Source of the DNA: Streptomyces sp. NBC_00461
GTDB taxonomy: Bacteria; Actinomycetota; Actinomycetes; Streptomycetales; Streptomycetaceae
Direction of reading: 5' to 3'
Length of the DNA: 64,000 nt
NCBI RefSeq assembly: GCF_036013935.1
Contig: NZ_CP107902.1
Span: 1 to 64,000 of the forward strand
Below are positions 63,857 through 64,000 of the stretch, piece after piece (the stretch's first letter is position 1; every line of letters starts with the position of its first letter). Made by a program: the position numbers and the translations under genes. A model generated the notes under the pieces. That model did no database searches. It worked only from the letters and a program-made list of their open reading frames with translations, and was not told where the DNA came from.

Positions 63857-64000
63857 ATGGAGCCAGAGGCAGGATTGACACGGGGCGCGGACCGCCTGGA
63901 GGCAGCCGGATTCGGTGCCCGAAGCGGCGCGGCCATACTGGATGCGGTGGTCGCCTACGCGATCCTGCTGGTCTGCGGATGGACCTGGATGTTCGTTTCG
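63857..64000 (+). CDS. RDD-family membrane protein, 5' part only
   Basis: The first 48 codons are present. AAGFGARSGAAILDAVVAYAILLVCGWTWMF looks like the RDD-type first helix (GFxxRxxAxxxD, with the Arg-Asp signature). GGGGAG precedes the ATG. The window ends inside the gene. Confidence 0.55.
   Translation, partial: MEPEAGLTRGADRLEAAGFGARSGAAILDAVVAYAILLVCGWTWMFVS

Noticed and set aside
1..64000. CRISPR arrays, rRNA or tRNA genes
   Set aside because: No regular spacer-repeat array and no rRNA or tRNA-like sequence were seen on either strand by eye; a covariance search was not possible.

Overview
The window reads as the end of a linear Streptomyces replicon (chromosome arm or linear plasmid). 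The base composition is GC-rich with strong GC3 bias, the proteins are typically streptomycete, the first ~230 bases are a run of hairpin-forming palindromes like a telomere, and the first gene is a large DEAH helicase with C-terminal helicase-associated repeats, as found next to Streptomyces telomeres. As expected of a chromosome end, the window is full of broken genes and transposase fragments (IS630, ISAs1, IS5, IS110, IS3, IS66, IS256, IS701, IS1182 and TnpB types).

Layout. 0-0.24 kb telomere-like palindromes; 0.5-2.9 kb helicase; 3.1-6.5 kb regulators (ArsR with an SRPBCC partner, TetR) among IS remnants; 7.2-8.1 kb a secreted GH16 glucanase; 8.5-12.4 kb a signal peptidase, a hypothetical gene and frameshifted HAD and dienelactone-hydrolase genes; 12.4-14.4 kb nested IS fragments; 14.4-22.9 kb a minus-strand biosynthetic operon; 23.0-23.9 kb an ISAs1 copy; 23.9-30.0 kb two diverging modules, each a GH16 enzyme followed by a sigma-like membrane sensor; 30.3-34.1 kb IS debris around a Tat-exported putative carbohydrate-active protein; 34.2-37.5 kb an ECF sigma factor with a membrane partner, a YcxB-like protein and an AraC regulator; 38.5-45.0 kb secreted proteins, a two-component system, a lectin-CHAP hydrolase and a SigE-type sigma/anti-sigma pair whose sensor domain is duplicated as a secreted protein; 46.5-51.6 kb secreted and lipoproteins, AraC and EthD; 51.6-55.6 kb more remnants plus an ATP-binding regulator; 55.6-61.9 kb a sugar ABC transporter, GH1 beta-glucosidase and LacI regulator; 62-64 kb remnants, an XRE regulator and the start of an RDD membrane protein.

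Two systems stand out. (1) The 14.4-22.5 kb operon has the parts list of a microcin C-type peptidyl-nucleotide pathway: a 22-residue peptide ending in Asn; a ThiF/MccB-like adenylating enzyme fused to a methyltransferase; a CmoA-like enzyme; a second methyltransferase-fold protein with a PLP decarboxylase (the MccD/MccE-type pair); an MFS exporter; and an S51 (PepE-type) peptidase that could give self-immunity. A perfect 17-bp-stem hairpin follows the peptide gene. The cluster lies between two copies of the same ISAs1-type end sequence. (2) Eleven copies of a 12-14 bp palindrome around GAGAGCGCTCTC are scattered over 56 kb. They precede the three GH16 glucanases, the Tat-exported protein, the ABC transporter operon and the LacI gene itself, which defines a probable beta-glucan (perhaps beta-1,3-glucan) utilisation regulon. 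All functions are inferred from reading the sequence; no database search was run.
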